Of a stretch of DNA of 11,273 nt, positions 1 to 5,903 are shown in pieces (the stretch's first letter is position 1; the number at the start of each line of letters is the position of its first letter). A model generated the notes under the pieces. It had not been told where the DNA came from. It ran no database searches and worked only from the letters and a program-made list of their open reading frames with translations. The position numbers and the translations under genes are program-made. This stretch comes from an uncultured Treponema sp. (GTDB taxonomy: Bacteria; Spirochaetota; Spirochaetia; Treponematales; Treponemataceae): contig CALGGS010000085.1 of NCBI GenBank assembly GCA_937915735.1, forward strand, positions 1 through 11,273, read 5' to 3'.

Positions 1-55
1 CTACTGACGAACTCTCTCTCACATTGTTCACAAACATTTCTGGAACTGACCTCGA
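1..55. repeat. Left copy of 55-bp perfect inverted repeat at the window ends
   Basis: Bases 1-55 equal the reverse complement of 11219-11273. The first mismatch is base 56 (C here, A in the other copy). The repeat lies inside the coding region of the two surface-protein paralogues, so it is not a transposon end. A perfect identity of exactly 55 bases suggests a shared assembly-graph node. Confidence 0.9.
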
Positions 56-455
56 CGCAGGTCGCTCAATTGCTTCTGGTATTGTTGGACGAAAAGGTGC
101 TTATGGCTATGCCGCAGCTGACGCTGGCAAACGTGTTTCAGACTATGCTCAACTTGTAGCCCTTGCATCTCCTGCATTCAAAACAGCTATGTGGAACAAC
201 CTCTCAGCTCGCTACAAGATCAACGATTCTCTCGCAGCTACTTTGAATGTTGGTCTCATCACTCCACTCTCTAAGGTTGACGGAGACGAAACAAAATATG
301 GTTCAGAATGGCGCGTAACACCAGCTGTTCAGGTCTATGCTGGTTCTAACGCTTCAATTTGGGGCGGAATCGCTTTGAGCGGCGTTTCAGTTGAAAGCGG
401 AGACTACAAAGTATTTGAAATTGATATTCCGGTTGTCTTCCGTGTTAAGATGTAA
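1..455 (+). CDS. Surface/outer-membrane beta-barrel-like protein, C-terminal part (5' end off window)
   Basis: The reading frame is open from base 3 and has no convincing start, so the gene begins outside the window. The first possible start (TTG at 24) lies inside a stretch that is also coding in the right-hand copy. About 150 residues remain. They alternate short amphipathic strands (for example RVTPAVQVYAGSN and SIWGGIALSG) with polar loops and end in FRVKM, which fits the end of an outer-membrane beta-barrel. It ends in tandem TAA TAA. A paralogue lies inverted at 10864-11273. Strand segments are nearly identical between the two, while three loops differ in sequence and length; this copy has about 18 extra residues in the first loop. 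A surface or porin-like role is inferred from this pattern only. The exact family is not recognised. Confidence 0.75.
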   Translation, partial: TDELSLTLFTNISGTDLDAGRSIASGIVGRKGAYGYAAADAGKRVSDYAQLVALASPAFKTAMWNNLSARYKINDSLAATLNVGLITPLSKVDGDETKYGSEWRVTPAVQVYAGSNASIWGGIALSGVSVESGDYKVFEIDIPVVFRVKM

Positions 456-482
456 TAACTGAGCAAATTGCTCACGATAAAA

Positions 483-505
483 ATTGTCGGGTCTAGCCCG
501 ATGAT
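483..505 (+). other. 3'-UTR hairpin conserved with the right-hand paralogue
   Basis: ATTGTCGGG (483-491) pairs with CCCGATGAT (497-505) around the loop TCTAG, with two G-U pairs. It follows the short palindrome GAGCAAATTGCTC (461-473) just after the stop codon. The right-hand paralogue has the same left arm. Its right arm differs at three positions, and every change keeps the pairing (see 10814-10836). It could be an mRNA-stabilising structure or part of a two-hairpin terminator. Confidence 0.6.
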
Positions 506-507
506 GC

Positions 508-542
508 CCGCCCCTCGCTTTTTGGTGAGGGGCGGTTTTTTT
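508..542 (+). terminator. Rho-independent terminator of left surface-protein gene
   Basis: A 9-bp GC-rich stem, CCGCCCCTC (508-516) with GAGGGGCGG (527-535), encloses a 10-nt loop and is followed by seven T residues (536-542). It lies about 50 nt after the stop codon on the same strand. Confidence 0.93.
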
Positions 543-639
543 ATGGCTTAACCAATCAAGTATGACTTATTGCTGCACTCAAGGCTATCATTAGCGTATA
601 TCAAGTTCGTCATGGGGCTATCCAATAAGTTCAAAAAAG

Positions 640-714
640 TGTTATTTTCAAGTTCAAGCTGAAAATCTATTTGTTTACAATGCAATAGATTAAAGAAAAA
701 ATGTGAAAATAACA
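640..714. repeat. 11-bp inverted repeat enclosing smaller hairpins
   Basis: TGTTATTTTCA (640-650) is the exact reverse complement of TGAAAATAACA (704-714). Inside are TTCA-agc-TGAA (653-663) and AATCTATT/AATAGATT (664-671/684-691). The sequence is AT-rich, so part of this could arise by chance. The 11-bp outer match and its place just upstream of the 732-854 element make it worth recording. Confidence 0.5.
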
Positions 715-731
715 AAAAATTATATCTTTTT

Positions 732-854
732 ATTGCCGAAAATAACGAACTTCAAAATCCATCCTTGGATTTTGAAGATTCGTACGAGAATTTTCTTTTT
801 CAGAAAATTCTCTCTGCGTTTTTGCCTACCTCGTGTAGGCAGTGTTTCGGCAAT
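732..854. repeat. Cloverleaf-like palindromic element: closing stem plus three hairpins
   Basis: ATTGCCGAAA (732-741) pairs perfectly with TTTCGGCAAT (845-854). Between them are three separate perfect hairpins. The first is CTTCAAAATCC/GGATTTTGAAG (750-760/767-777), which extends with ACGAA/TTCGT past a one-base bulge. The second is GAGAATTTTCT/AGAAAATTCTC (786-796/802-812). The third is TGCCTAC/GTAGGCA (823-829/835-841). Four stems in 123 bp cannot be explained by base composition alone. It contains no protein gene. It resembles REP/MITE-type non-autonomous repeats or a structured RNA. The class is not identified. Confidence 0.7.
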
Positions 855-924
855 TTTTCTCTAGTGTACATTTTTTTTTTGCTTTTGATGATTTTTTAAA
901 TATAACAAAATATTATCGGTCTAA

Positions 925-936
925 ATTGCCGAAAAT
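925..936. repeat. Direct repeat of the cloverleaf element's outer arm
   Basis: ATTGCCGAAAAT at 925-936 repeats 732-743 exactly (12 bp). With the inverted arm at 845-854 this makes three copies of the motif within about 200 bp. It may mark a truncated second element or a site duplicated when the element arrived. Confidence 0.5.
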
Positions 937-962
937 GGCTTTTCTTTTCAAATATATATATA

Positions 963-1030
963 GATTCCGGAATCAGAAAAATGCACGAACCGCAACAGGC
1001 GGGCTTTTTGCGCTATCCCGGCCCGGAATC
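963..1030 (+). promoter_or_regulatory. rpn leader with CCGGAATC repeats and a small GC hairpin
   Basis: GATTCCGGAATC (963-974) is a perfect palindrome. Its right half, CCGGAATCA, recurs at 1023-1031. Between them CCGC-aacag-GCGG (990-1002) is followed by GCTTTTT, which looks like a weak terminator or attenuator. The base composition becomes GC-richer here, as in the gene that follows. No convincing -35/-10 pair was found. The function is inferred from position only. Confidence 0.35.
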
Positions 1031-1056
1031 AAATCTTATTTGAGGAGAAATCTCTG

Positions 1057-1959
1057 ATGACAGAAAAGAAACCGTTCCGAATGCTTAATCCAAGACTGGA
1101 CGCAAACTTCAAGGCAATTTTCACCCAGGACAGTGACGACTCACGGAAAGCTCTGAAGTCTTTCCTTACCGCCGCCATAGGCCGCAAGGTGGAGAGCGTC
1201 ACCGTGGTGAACAACGACGAGCCGAGGCAGTACGAGGAGCAGCGGGGCATCAGCTACGACATAAACTGCACTTTCGATGACGGCGAGAAAGCTCAGATTG
1301 AAATGCAAAGCCGGGACGAGGGGTACGAATACGGTAAGCGGGCCGAGTATTACGCCGCCCGTCTGGTCAGTTCCGTAATCGATGCGGGCGATGACTGGGA
1401 CAAGGTGCCACAAGCTTACCAGATTTCCGTTCTGAACTTCACTTTTGATAAGGCAAATCAGAATCCCGTGCATCACTACATAATGTGCGACAGAAAGGAC
1501 GGTGCGAAACTGAATGAAAGGCTCAATGTGATTTTTATGGAACTCCCCAAACTGCCGGAAATAAAGAGAGCCGAGGAAGCGAAAAACTTGCCAGCCGTGA
1601 TAAAATGGTGTAAATTCTTAAAAGAGGCGGATAATCCCAAGAAGCAGGATTTAATCTCAGAACTGACAAAAGAAGAGGACGGCATTATGGCGGCAGAAAA
1701 TACTCTCAACAAGATAAACATGGATGAATGGCGCTGGATTATCCAGGGACAGATTGAGGGCCGGAAGCGCGACTACACCAGCGGTCTCCTTGCCGCCGAA
1801 CGCCGTGGATTGGCGAAAGGACTTGCTGAGGGCGCCCAGCAGACCGCCATCGCGAATGCGAGGAACTTATTACAAAAATCCAATCTTTCGCCAGAAATTA
1901 TTGCAGAGTGCTGCTCTCTTCCTGTGGAGCAAGTACTCGCCTTGAAAGCAGAGCTCTAG
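1057..1959 (+). CDS. rpn: Rpn-family PD-(D/E)XK nuclease / recombination-promoting putative transposase
   Basis: This 300-residue protein matches the Rpn/YhgA-like family (PD-(D/E)XK_2). It begins with LDANFKAIF, typical of the family N-terminus. The nuclease core follows: D68 in YDINCTF, then E82-x-Q84 in AQIEMQ, and the conserved stretch YQISVLNF near 121-128. The rest is mostly helical and charged, ending in a region (about 245-300) like the family's C-terminal domain. The start is set by GAGGAG at 1042-1047, 9 nt before ATG. Family members are DNA endonucleases that raise recombination and have been linked to phage defence. The gene is clearly GC-richer than its neighbours, which suggests horizontal acquisition. 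An internal in-frame start at 1687 may give a separate C-terminal product. It ends at a terminator shared with the convergent ATPase gene. Confidence 0.88.
   Translation: MTEKKPFRMLNPRLDANFKAIFTQDSDDSRKALKSFLTAAIGRKVESVTVVNNDEPRQYEEQRGISYDINCTFDDGEKAQIEMQSRDEGYEYGKRAEYYAARLVSSVIDAGDDWDKVPQAYQISVLNFTFDKANQNPVHHYIMCDRKDGAKLNERLNVIFMELPKLPEIKRAEEAKNLPAVIKWCKFLKEADNPKKQDLISELTKEEDGIMAAENTLNKINMDEWRWIIQGQIEGRKRDYTSGLLAAERRGLAKGLAEGAQQTAIANARNLLQKSNLSPEIIAECCSLPVEQVLALKAEL
1687..1959 (+). CDS. Possible internal translation product of rpn (C-terminal 90 residues, RpnS-like)
   Basis: An in-frame ATG (codon 211 of rpn) is preceded by AAGAGGA (1673-1679), with 7 nt between motif and ATG. This ribosome binding site is at least as good as that of the full gene. 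Translation from it would give 90 residues, the helical C-terminal domain without the nuclease motifs. In E. coli, Rpn genes make such a short in-frame protein, which blocks the full-length toxic nuclease. Here this is inferred from the internal site and product size alone. A purine-rich run over E/K codons (Lys-Glu-Glu-Asp) could produce the same motif by chance. Confidence 0.42.
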   Translation: MAAENTLNKINMDEWRWIIQGQIEGRKRDYTSGLLAAERRGLAKGLAEGAQQTAIANARNLLQKSNLSPEIIAECCSLPVEQVLALKAEL

Positions 1960-1975
1960 CACGAAGCTGTAGCAT

Positions 1976-2011
1976 AAAAAACGCCACCCCAAACGGAGTG
2001 GCAAATTTTTT
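1976..2011. terminator. Bidirectional terminator between rpn and the ATPase gene
   Basis: GCCACCCC (1983-1990) and GGAGTGGC (1995-2002) form a stem around the loop AAAC. Six A residues lie before it (1976-1981) and six T residues after it (2006-2011). Read on the minus strand, the stem has only a G-U wobble where the plus strand has a mismatch, so it serves the minus-strand gene best. The convergent arrangement lets it serve both. Confidence 0.85.
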
Positions 2012-3338
2012 ATTCCAAATATTCCCTCAGCCTGAAAATCTGGAACAAGGGCAGGCTCTGAATCTTTGTTCCGCTTTCTTCTGAGTTCCCAACATTTTTC
2101 AATGAAAATTTTACTGCGAGGGGTGGCTTGTACTTCATGCAGAACTGGCGCAGACTCTTTGCTCTCGTGTTTGTCGCAGACTTTACTTCGATTGGTATGA
2201 TTTTTCCTTCTGATTCCAAAATAAAATCAAGTTCCGCCGTGTTGCCTGAACGCCAAAAATATGGAAAAAATCCTGCAGCACGCAACTCGCTCATGACAAA
2301 ATTTTCGGTAAGTGCGCCTTTGAAGCGAATAAAATCGTCTCCCCCATCAAGAATCGTCTTGTAATAAATGCCCAACCGCTTTTGGAGCAAACCGATATCC
2401 GCCATGTAGATTTTAAAATATGTCTCGTCTGCTACAAAGGAAAGTGGCTGTTCTGGTTTTTCGACCAGCGAAAGCTTGTAGACTAGAGAAGAATTGATAA
2501 GCCATTCCAGAGAATCTTCAAGTTCTTTGGAGCGCGCGCCTTCCCGAACATGAGAAAAGACGAATTTGTTGTTTTCTTTTGCCAGCTGAATCGGCACAGA
2601 CTGCCATATTAAGCGAATTCTCGGAACTTCTGAAAGTGGCGCGTGCTTTGCAAAATCATCGGCGTAGTCACGGAGAATATTCTGCTGAACCTGTTCGACT
2701 TCTTCAAAACTGTGACTGTCGCACCAAGTCTGCACTGCTTCCGGCATTCCTCCAACGATATAATAAAGTTTGAGATATTTTTTCATCTGACTTGTATAGA
2801 TTTCAGGAAGCTCTCGGTTCAAATCGAATTTCGCGCCAGATTTTATCAATTTTTCGCCACCGTCAGCCTGAACGAATTCGTCAAAAGTCATCGGATACAT
2901 CATAAGCCTTTCGACTTTACCGACCGGGAAGGAAAGGCCCTCCGAAGCCCCAGCCAAAGCAACGCCAAGAAGAGAGCCCGCCGCAATCACATGCAAGTCA
3001 GGAAGATTTTCGCAAAAATATTTAAGAGCCGTAATCGCCCGCGGACAAGTCTGGATTTCATCAAAAATAACGAGGGATTTCCCAGGGAAAATTGGCCGAC
3101 CAAGAACCAGAGAGCCAAGTTCGTCCACAATGCGGTCAACATTAAAGTCATGCTCAAAAATCGAGGAAAGATTTTCTATCTCCTCAAAATTGAAATAAGC
3201 CGTATCTTCAAAATACTCGGCACCAAAAGATTTGAGAGTGTATGTCTTGCCACATTGGCGCACTCCCGTAACGATTAGAGGTTTTCGTTTTGCCTTGTTT
3301 TTCCATTTTAAAAGTGAAGAAATGATATTTCGCTTCAT
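2010..3338 (-). CDS. AAA-family ATPase with DUF4143 C-terminal domain
   Basis: This 442-residue protein has the AAA_14 plus DUF4143 architecture. The Walker A motif is GVRQCGKT at 25-32. Walker B is SLVIFDE at 88-94, followed by AAGS (119-122) in the sensor position. The C-terminal part has TEN (344-346), GNTAELDF (365-372) and IEVK (383-386), the usual nuclease-like D...E-x-K pattern of this family. The frame extends 25 codons upstream, but the ATG at 3338 is chosen because AAGGA lies 6 nt before it and the protein then starts as relatives do. The family is common, often in many copies per genome, and its function is not settled; DNA binding or a selfish/defence role has been proposed. Base composition is AT-rich, unlike the neighbouring rpn gene. 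Confidence 0.9.
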   Translation of the reverse strand: MKRNIISSLLKWKNKAKRKPLIVTGVRQCGKTYTLKSFGAEYFEDTAYFNFEEIENLSSIFEHDFNVDRIVDELGSLVLGRPIFPGKSLVIFDEIQTCPRAITALKYFCENLPDLHVIAAGSLLGVALAGASEGLSFPVGKVERLMMYPMTFDEFVQADGGEKLIKSGAKFDLNRELPEIYTSQMKKYLKLYYIVGGMPEAVQTWCDSHSFEEVEQVQQNILRDYADDFAKHAPLSEVPRIRLIWQSVPIQLAKENNKFVFSHVREGARSKELEDSLEWLINSSLVYKLSLVEKPEQPLSFVADETYFKIYMADIGLLQKRLGIYYKTILDGGDDFIRFKGALTENFVMSELRAAGFFPYFWRSGNTAELDFILESEGKIIPIEVKSATNTRAKSLRQFCMKYKPPLAVKFSLKNVGNSEESGTKIQSLPLFQIFRLREYLE

Positions 3339-3399
3339 AAAAATTCCTTTTTCATACCATTTATGCACATATTTTACCATTATTCCTATGAAAAACGCA

Positions 3400-3405
3400 A
3401 TTATA
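3400..3405 (-). promoter_or_regulatory. Possible -10 box of the ATPase gene
   Basis: The minus strand carries a perfect TATAAT, 61 nt upstream of the chosen ATG. The -35 position (about 3422-3429) falls at the edge of the GC-rich gene remnant and does not resemble TTGACA. The promoter may therefore be weak, activator-dependent, or altered when foreign DNA joined here. Confidence 0.3.
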
Positions 3406-3424
3406 CTTTGCAAATTTCACATGA

Positions 3425-3502
3425 TCTGGTGCTGCGTTCTACGGAATCGACCTCCGCGTGCACAATGGCAGGCTGCTGTGCGCCCTCGGCGACACTGAGT
3501 GA
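3425..3502 (+). pseudogene. Possible remnant of a foreign gene, last 25 codons
   Basis: In one plus-strand frame this GC-rich patch reads FYGIDLRVHNGRLLCALGD followed by TE and a TGA stop (3500-3502). An in-frame TGA lies immediately before it (3422-3424). The sequence is far richer in GC than its surroundings and reads like a real beta-strand-rich C-terminus, not a random frame. I do not recognise the parent family. It may be the end of a gene lost by deletion or a leftover of the event that brought in nearby accessory genes. Chance cannot be excluded at this length. Confidence 0.3.
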
Positions 3503-3532
3503 TGAAAAATTATGTGAGAATCAGTGCGGAAT

Positions 3533-4738
3533 TTAAGAAAACAAGCCCTTAAAAAATGAAACTATGCTTACGACAATTTGAGAGCCGCCGACAAAAGTGC
3601 CGATTGAGCTTCCGACGCTTGAAAGGAAAAACACCAAAAGAACTCGCAGAAGTCTGTTTTTGTAGACGCCCTTAATGCTTGCCACATCATCCATGACATT
3701 TTCCATGTCAATAACCTTTGGCTTACAGATGAATGCCTGAACAATTCCTGCAAAAATCCCAACACCAACGAGCGGGCAAAGTGATGTAAACGGAGCTCCA
3801 ACAGCTGCCATTAAAACTGTAAGCGGGTGTCCGCCGGCAATCAATGCGCCAAGACCCGCCAATGCCGCATTCCAGAAAACCCATGCTCCGAGCAAATCCG
3901 CACCTTTTTTCATTCCGCCCCAGACAAAGCCGGCCACAATTAAGGCTATAATCAAAATAGGGATAATCCAGCCGATAATTTTTGCGCTTGTTTTCTTTTT
4001 GGGGAGAGTTGAAATTGCTTTTGTGTCAGTGCTTTCGTTCCCAGCAGCGATTTTTTCGAGATGAGACTGAACTCCCTGCAAGTGTCCGGCACCCAGAACC
4101 GCTATGCAACTCGTTCGCTCGTCTTTTTGAAGGGTCTCCCAAATGTGGGCTGCGAGATAAAAATCCCGCTCGTCGATAAGGACTTCCTTGACGCCAGGCA
4201 TAAAATTTGCCAGTTCTGACATCATTCCGTCCATTTCGCTTTTATTTTTTAGATTTTCGATTTCTTCGCCTGAAATTTCTTCGTTTGAAGCGGCGCTTGC
4301 AAGCAAGGCAGAAAGAAGCTTGACTCTTCCGGCAGCTGAATTTTTTGCCCAGGCACGGCGAAGCGTTGTCTGAATCGGGCGGTCAACCATTTCACAGGGA
4401 ATGTTAAGCTCTTTTGCGGCATCTATTCCCGCACGCATTTCATCTCCTGGCTTAACTCCGATGTTCGAGCCCATTCTTTTTTGAAAGCTTGCAAGAGCGA
4501 GATTTGCGAGAAGCAGAAATCCTTTTTTTTCTTTGAGTACTTTGATTATGTCAAGATTTTTCCATTTTTCGTTGTCATTGAGAGAGGCGTATCGCTGTTC
4601 ATCAAGCTCAATGGCAACGACAGACGGCTTTTTTTCGCTTATTGCGTTTTTTACTTCTTCACAACTTTCGCGGGAAACATGAGCCGTCCCCAAAAGGATT
4701 ATTTCTTTGCCGTTAAGATTTAAATTTACCTGTGACAT
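3533..4738 (-). CDS. traB: TraB/PrgY-family membrane protein
   Basis: At 401 residues it has the usual length of bacterial and archaeal TraB/PrgY proteins. The soluble N-terminal part carries the family signatures GTAHVS (17-22), VAIELDEQRY (41-50), ERD (190-192) and GAGHLQGV (216-223). The C-terminal part (from about 253) is a membrane domain with four or more hydrophobic segments and GSSIGTFVGG (376-385). In enterococci relatives dampen peptide pheromone activity, and the fold is thought to be metalloprotease-like with the GxxH and GxxxH/ExxR type motifs. The substrate here is unknown. The start follows GGAG spaced 5-6 nt from ATG. The gene begins 13 nt after purM ends, so the two are very probably co-transcribed. 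No clear terminator follows it. Confidence 0.9.
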   Translation of the reverse strand: MSQVNLNLNGKEIILLGTAHVSRESCEEVKNAISEKKPSVVAIELDEQRYASLNDNEKWKNLDIIKVLKEKKGFLLLANLALASFQKRMGSNIGVKPGDEMRAGIDAAKELNIPCEMVDRPIQTTLRRAWAKNSAAGRVKLLSALLASAASNEEISGEEIENLKNKSEMDGMMSELANFMPGVKEVLIDERDFYLAAHIWETLQKDERTSCIAVLGAGHLQGVQSHLEKIAAGNESTDTKAISTLPKKKTSAKIIGWIIPILIIALIVAGFVWGGMKKGADLLGAWVFWNAALAGLGALIAGGHPLTVLMAAVGAPFTSLCPLVGVGIFAGIVQAFICKPKVIDMENVMDDVASIKGVYKNRLLRVLLVFFLSSVGSSIGTFVGGSQIVVSIVSFFKGLFS

Positions 4739-4751
4739 TTTATCTCCAGGT

Positions 4752-5843
4752 TTAAATCAATTTTGTAGCTTCGTGGCTGCCTTTTAACTCTGAGCCTAAA
4801 TCTTTCGTTGCTTTTTCCACATAGCCGATTTTGTATGCCTTTAACGGAGCGGCACCTGCCTTTTTGTATGGCTCTGTTTCGAAGCTAGAGGCTTTTTCGT
4901 TGAATCGCTGGATGATTTTGTCGGCGTCAGCTGCTTTTACGGCGAGAATAAAGCCGATTCCCATATTGAAGGTGCCCCAAACTCCCTCGCTGTCTGCACC
5001 CCGACGGATAAGCTCATCGAAAATCGCAGGCTTTTGCCAAGAGTCCTTTTTGATTACAGAAACAAGGTTCTTTCCTTTTGCGTACATTCGAGGAACATTT
5101 TCGTAGAAGCCGCCGCCAGTGATGTGAACCATTCCGTGAACGCTTTCGCCAAACACAGAAAGAACATCCATTACAGGGCGAACATAAATGCGCGTTGGAG
5201 TAAGAAGAACTTCACCGATTGTTTTGCCGGCAAAAGGCGTGTCGAAATCAGAAACAAGCTTGCGAACCAAAGAATATCCGTTTGAGTGACAGCCTGTTGA
5301 AGAAAGACCGATTAAAACATCACCTGCTTCGATTTTTTCGCCGGTAATCATTTTTTCTTTGTCACCGACACCGACTCCAAAGCCTGCCAAGTCGTATTTT
5401 CCTTCGTCGTAGAAGCCCGGCATTTCGGCAGTTTCGCCTCCAAGAAGCGCGCAGCCTGTGTCTACACAGCCGTCAGCGATGCCCTTTACCAATTCTCCAG
5501 CAACCTTTGCGTCAAGCTTTCCGCAAGCCACATAGTCGAGGAAGAAAGAAGTCTGAACGCCAGAACAGAGAATGTCGTTTACGCTCATTGCAACGCAATC
5601 GATTCCAACCGTGTCGTATTTTTTGAGCTGGAATGCTATTTCGAGCTTTGTTCCAACTCCGTCAGTACCAGAAACCATTACAGGATTTTTGATTCCTTTT
5701 GGAACTTCAAACATTCCGTTAAAGCTTCCCAAATCTGTTAAAAGACCAGGAATTCTCGTGCGCTTTGCGTGAACCTTGTACTCGTTTACTGCGTTGTAGC
5801 CTTCTTCTACATCAACGCCAGAATCTTTGTAATTTACAGCCAT
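4752..5843 (-). CDS. purM: Phosphoribosylformylglycinamidine cyclo-ligase (AIR synthetase)
   Basis: PurM converts FGAM to AIR with ATP in the fifth step of purine synthesis, in the cytoplasm. The 363 residues include SGTDGVGTKL (58-67), the PurM nucleotide-binding signature, then SVNDILCSG, GGETAEMPGFY (135-145) and the late HITGGGFYENVPRM motif. It is slightly longer than the usual 340-350 residues, mainly at the C-terminus. TTGGAG lies 7 nt before the ATG. A strong promoter sits upstream (5874-5902). The gene is apart from other pur genes and leads a two-gene operon with traB. The pairing of a housekeeping enzyme with a TraB protein probably reflects shared expression and not a shared pathway. 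Confidence 0.96.
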   Translation of the reverse strand: MAVNYKDSGVDVEEGYNAVNEYKVHAKRTRIPGLLTDLGSFNGMFEVPKGIKNPVMVSGTDGVGTKLEIAFQLKKYDTVGIDCVAMSVNDILCSGVQTSFFLDYVACGKLDAKVAGELVKGIADGCVDTGCALLGGETAEMPGFYDEGKYDLAGFGVGVGDKEKMITGEKIEAGDVLIGLSSTGCHSNGYSLVRKLVSDFDTPFAGKTIGEVLLTPTRIYVRPVMDVLSVFGESVHGMVHITGGGFYENVPRMYAKGKNLVSVIKKDSWQKPAIFDELIRRGADSEGVWGTFNMGIGFILAVKAADADKIIQRFNEKASSFETEPYKKAGAAPLKAYKIGYVEKATKDLGSELKGSHEATKLI

Positions 5844-5873
5844 TTTTTTGCTCCAAAAGAAAATAATGAAGAT

Positions 5874-5902
5874 ATTATAATGATTTTCTTTTAATATGTG
5901 AA
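5874..5902 (-). promoter_or_regulatory. Sigma70-type promoter for purM-traB
   Basis: On the minus strand, TTCACA (5902-5897) is separated by exactly 17 nt from a perfect TATAAT (5879-5874). The -35 box begins 1 nt after the thrH stop codon. The purM ATG is about 31 nt beyond the -10 box, leaving room for a short leader with the ribosome binding site. Confidence 0.75.
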
Positions 5903-5903
5903 G

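Larger units (their letters stand above)
543..1056. other. AT-rich intergenic region with nested palindromes, no gene seen
   Basis: About 510 bp separate the surface-gene terminator from the rpn start. Open frames here are short, AT-driven, low in complexity (long F/K/Y runs) and lack ribosome binding sites, so I call no gene. The region holds an 11-bp inverted repeat (640-714), a four-stem element (732-854), a further copy of its outer arm (925-936), and the short rpn leader. It could be an intergenic mobile palindrome, a structured RNA, or debris from an older insertion. Confidence 0.7.

Noticed and set aside
732..854. Integron attC site, retron RNA or diversity-generating element
   Set aside because: No GTTRRRY-type core sites, no reverse transcriptase, no integrase and no template/variable repeat pair are present in the window.
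842..1057. 71-codon open frame upstream of rpn
   Set aside because: It is AT-driven, low in complexity, has no ribosome binding site, and runs through the cloverleaf's outer arm and the rpn leader.
2643..3278. 211-codon plus-strand open frame
   Set aside because: It lies wholly opposite the ATPase gene, which has Walker motifs and family signatures. The plus frame shows no domain or start signal.
3493..3526. CACTGA/TCAGTG as a terminator for traB
   Set aside because: The stem has only 6 bp with a 22-nt loop and no T run on the proper strand.
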